Shown: in pieces, positions 37,911 through 38,320 of the stretch
How positions within the stretch are numbered: the first letter of the stretch is position 1
How the letters are laid out: each line of letters starts with the position of its first letter
Assembly: GCA_904398315.1 (NCBI GenBank)
Contig: CAJFPD010000112.1
Span: 1 to 38,320 of the forward strand
From: Candidatus Alangreenwoodia gallinarii
GTDB taxonomy: Bacteria > Bacillota > Clostridia > Peptostreptococcales > Anaerovoracaceae
Direction of reading: 5' to 3'
DNA: 38,320 nucleotides
Program-made: the position numbers and the translations under genes
Notes under the pieces: model-generated
The model's database searches: none
What the model was told of the DNA's origin: nothing
Seen by the model: only the letters and a program-made list of their open reading frames with translations

Positions 37911-38012
37911 ATTTTTGAAAAAAACAGCGGTTATAACTGTATAATTTTGTAAAATAAAATAGATGAATACCTGAGAGCGTGATATAATATTACGATAATC
38001 ATCATTATCATC
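37892..38012 (+). promoter_or_regulatory. soj promoter region with flanking inverted repeats
   Basis: Two possible -10 sequences TATAAT occur at 37940-37945 (TTGAAA at 37915-37920, spacing 19) and 37983-37988 (poor -35). ATGATAATAATCGT at 37893-37906 and ACGATAATCATCATTATCAT at 37992-38011 are inverted relative to each other and bracket these promoters. The right copy is itself palindromic (GATAAT-CATC-ATTATC). They look like an operator pair, possibly for autoregulation of the par genes; the sequence also resembles Fur boxes (15 of 19 positions). Confidence 0.5.
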
Positions 38013-38074
38013 ACAGCAAAATCTGATTTCTCGGGGGAATTTTGAAAAAATAAATAAAATAAAGGAGCACAATA

Positions 38075-38320
38075 TTGGGTAAGTCAATAGCGATTTTCAA
38101 TCAGAAAGGCGGCGTCGGTAAGACGACAACTAATATCAATCTGGCAGCCTGCCTTGCGATCAAAGGAAAGAAGGTCTTGGTTCTCGATATCGATCCTCAG
38201 GGAAATACGACAAGCGGACTTGGTATTTCAAAAAGAGGATTGGAAAATACGATGTATGAAGTTCTCATTGTCGATGGATATAATCCTGAAAATGCGATTC
38301 GCAGTACGGCAGTGAAGGGG
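38075..38320 (+). CDS. soj: Chromosome partitioning ATPase Soj/ParA (partial, cut by window end)
   Basis: The first 82 codons of a ParA/MinD-type ATPase. It starts at TTG 38075 with AAGGAG seven bases upstream and reads [20 protein letters not shown], which contains the deviant Walker A motif KGGVGKTTT with its signature Lys; Walker A' [16 protein letters not shown] follows. Soj/ParA acts with ParB (Spo0J) at parS to segregate origins and to control DnaA. The rest of the gene and the expected parB lie outside the window. It is separated from noc by a lipoprotein gene and a 730-base gap, whereas in Bacillus the two are adjacent. Confidence 0.93.
   Translation, partial: MGKSIAIFNQKGGVGKTTTNINLAACLAIKGKKVLVLDIDPQGNTTSGLGISKRGLENTMYEVLIVDGYNPENAIRSTAVKG

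Noticed and set aside
37992-38011. Fur box upstream of soj
   Set aside because: The GATAAT arms are spaced by four bases instead of the usual one, and iron control of parA has no support here; kept only as a palindrome.
37827-38087. 86-codon minus-strand frame overlapping the soj promoter and start
   Set aside because: It runs through the promoter and inverted repeats and overlaps the soj start; composition is that of AT-rich noncoding DNA.

Overview
This window is the origin-of-replication neighbourhood of a low-to-mid GC Gram-positive chromosome, most likely an anaerobic member of the class Clostridia. The evidence is the gene order (mnmE-mnmG-rsmG-noc-soj on one side of rpmH, dnaA-dnaN-recF-gyrB-gyrA on the other), a type III glutamine synthetase, a Thermoanaerobacter-type NADP alcohol dehydrogenase, a SigB/RsbW pair just after gyrA, a thioredoxin reductase without NADPH motifs, and a Noc-type ParB paralogue. 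A family or genus cannot be fixed from the sequence alone.

Layout. From about 28 kb leftwards every gene is on the minus strand; from rpmH (28460) rightwards every gene is on the plus strand, so both arms run away from oriC. oriC is bipartite: perfect DnaA boxes lie in the rpmH-dnaA gap, and boxes plus a DnaA-trio unwinding element lie in the dnaA-dnaN gap. A third, dense DnaA-box cluster sits about 10 kb away between trpS and a thioredoxin-like gene.

Left arm, in transcription order: dnaA, dnaN, recF, gyrB, gyrA; rsbW-like, sigB-like, trpS; a thioredoxin-like protein, a methyltransferase and a flavin thioredoxin reductase; an ANTAR RNA-binding regulator; carA, a carB-dapF fusion and pyrG; aroE; a MocR/PdxR-type regulator, a secondary alcohol dehydrogenase and glnN. 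Right arm: rpmH, rnpA, yidD, yidC, jag, mnmE, mnmG, rsmG, noc, a small lipoprotein, a 730-base AT-rich gap, and the start of soj/parA, cut by the window end.

Most notable points. (1) glnN has a perfect promoter followed at once by a hexaloop hairpin of the ANTAR-target type that overlaps an intrinsic terminator, and an ANTAR protein with a pseudo-receiver (Asn in place of the phospho-acceptor Asp) is encoded 11 kb away in the same window. (2) Carbamoyl-phosphate synthase large subunit and diaminopimelate epimerase are one open reading frame, and the epimerase half has Ser in place of one of its two catalytic Cys. (3) A remote DnaA-box cluster overlaps the start region of a thioredoxin-like gene. 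(4) The RsbW-like anti-sigma factor has degraded ATP-lid motifs and no RsbV partner gene here. (5) A thioredoxin-like protein with a CxxG active site sits next to a thioredoxin reductase lacking NADPH-binding motifs.

I saw no CRISPR array, insertion sequence, tRNA or rRNA gene. Most of the window is housekeeping sequence in good condition.
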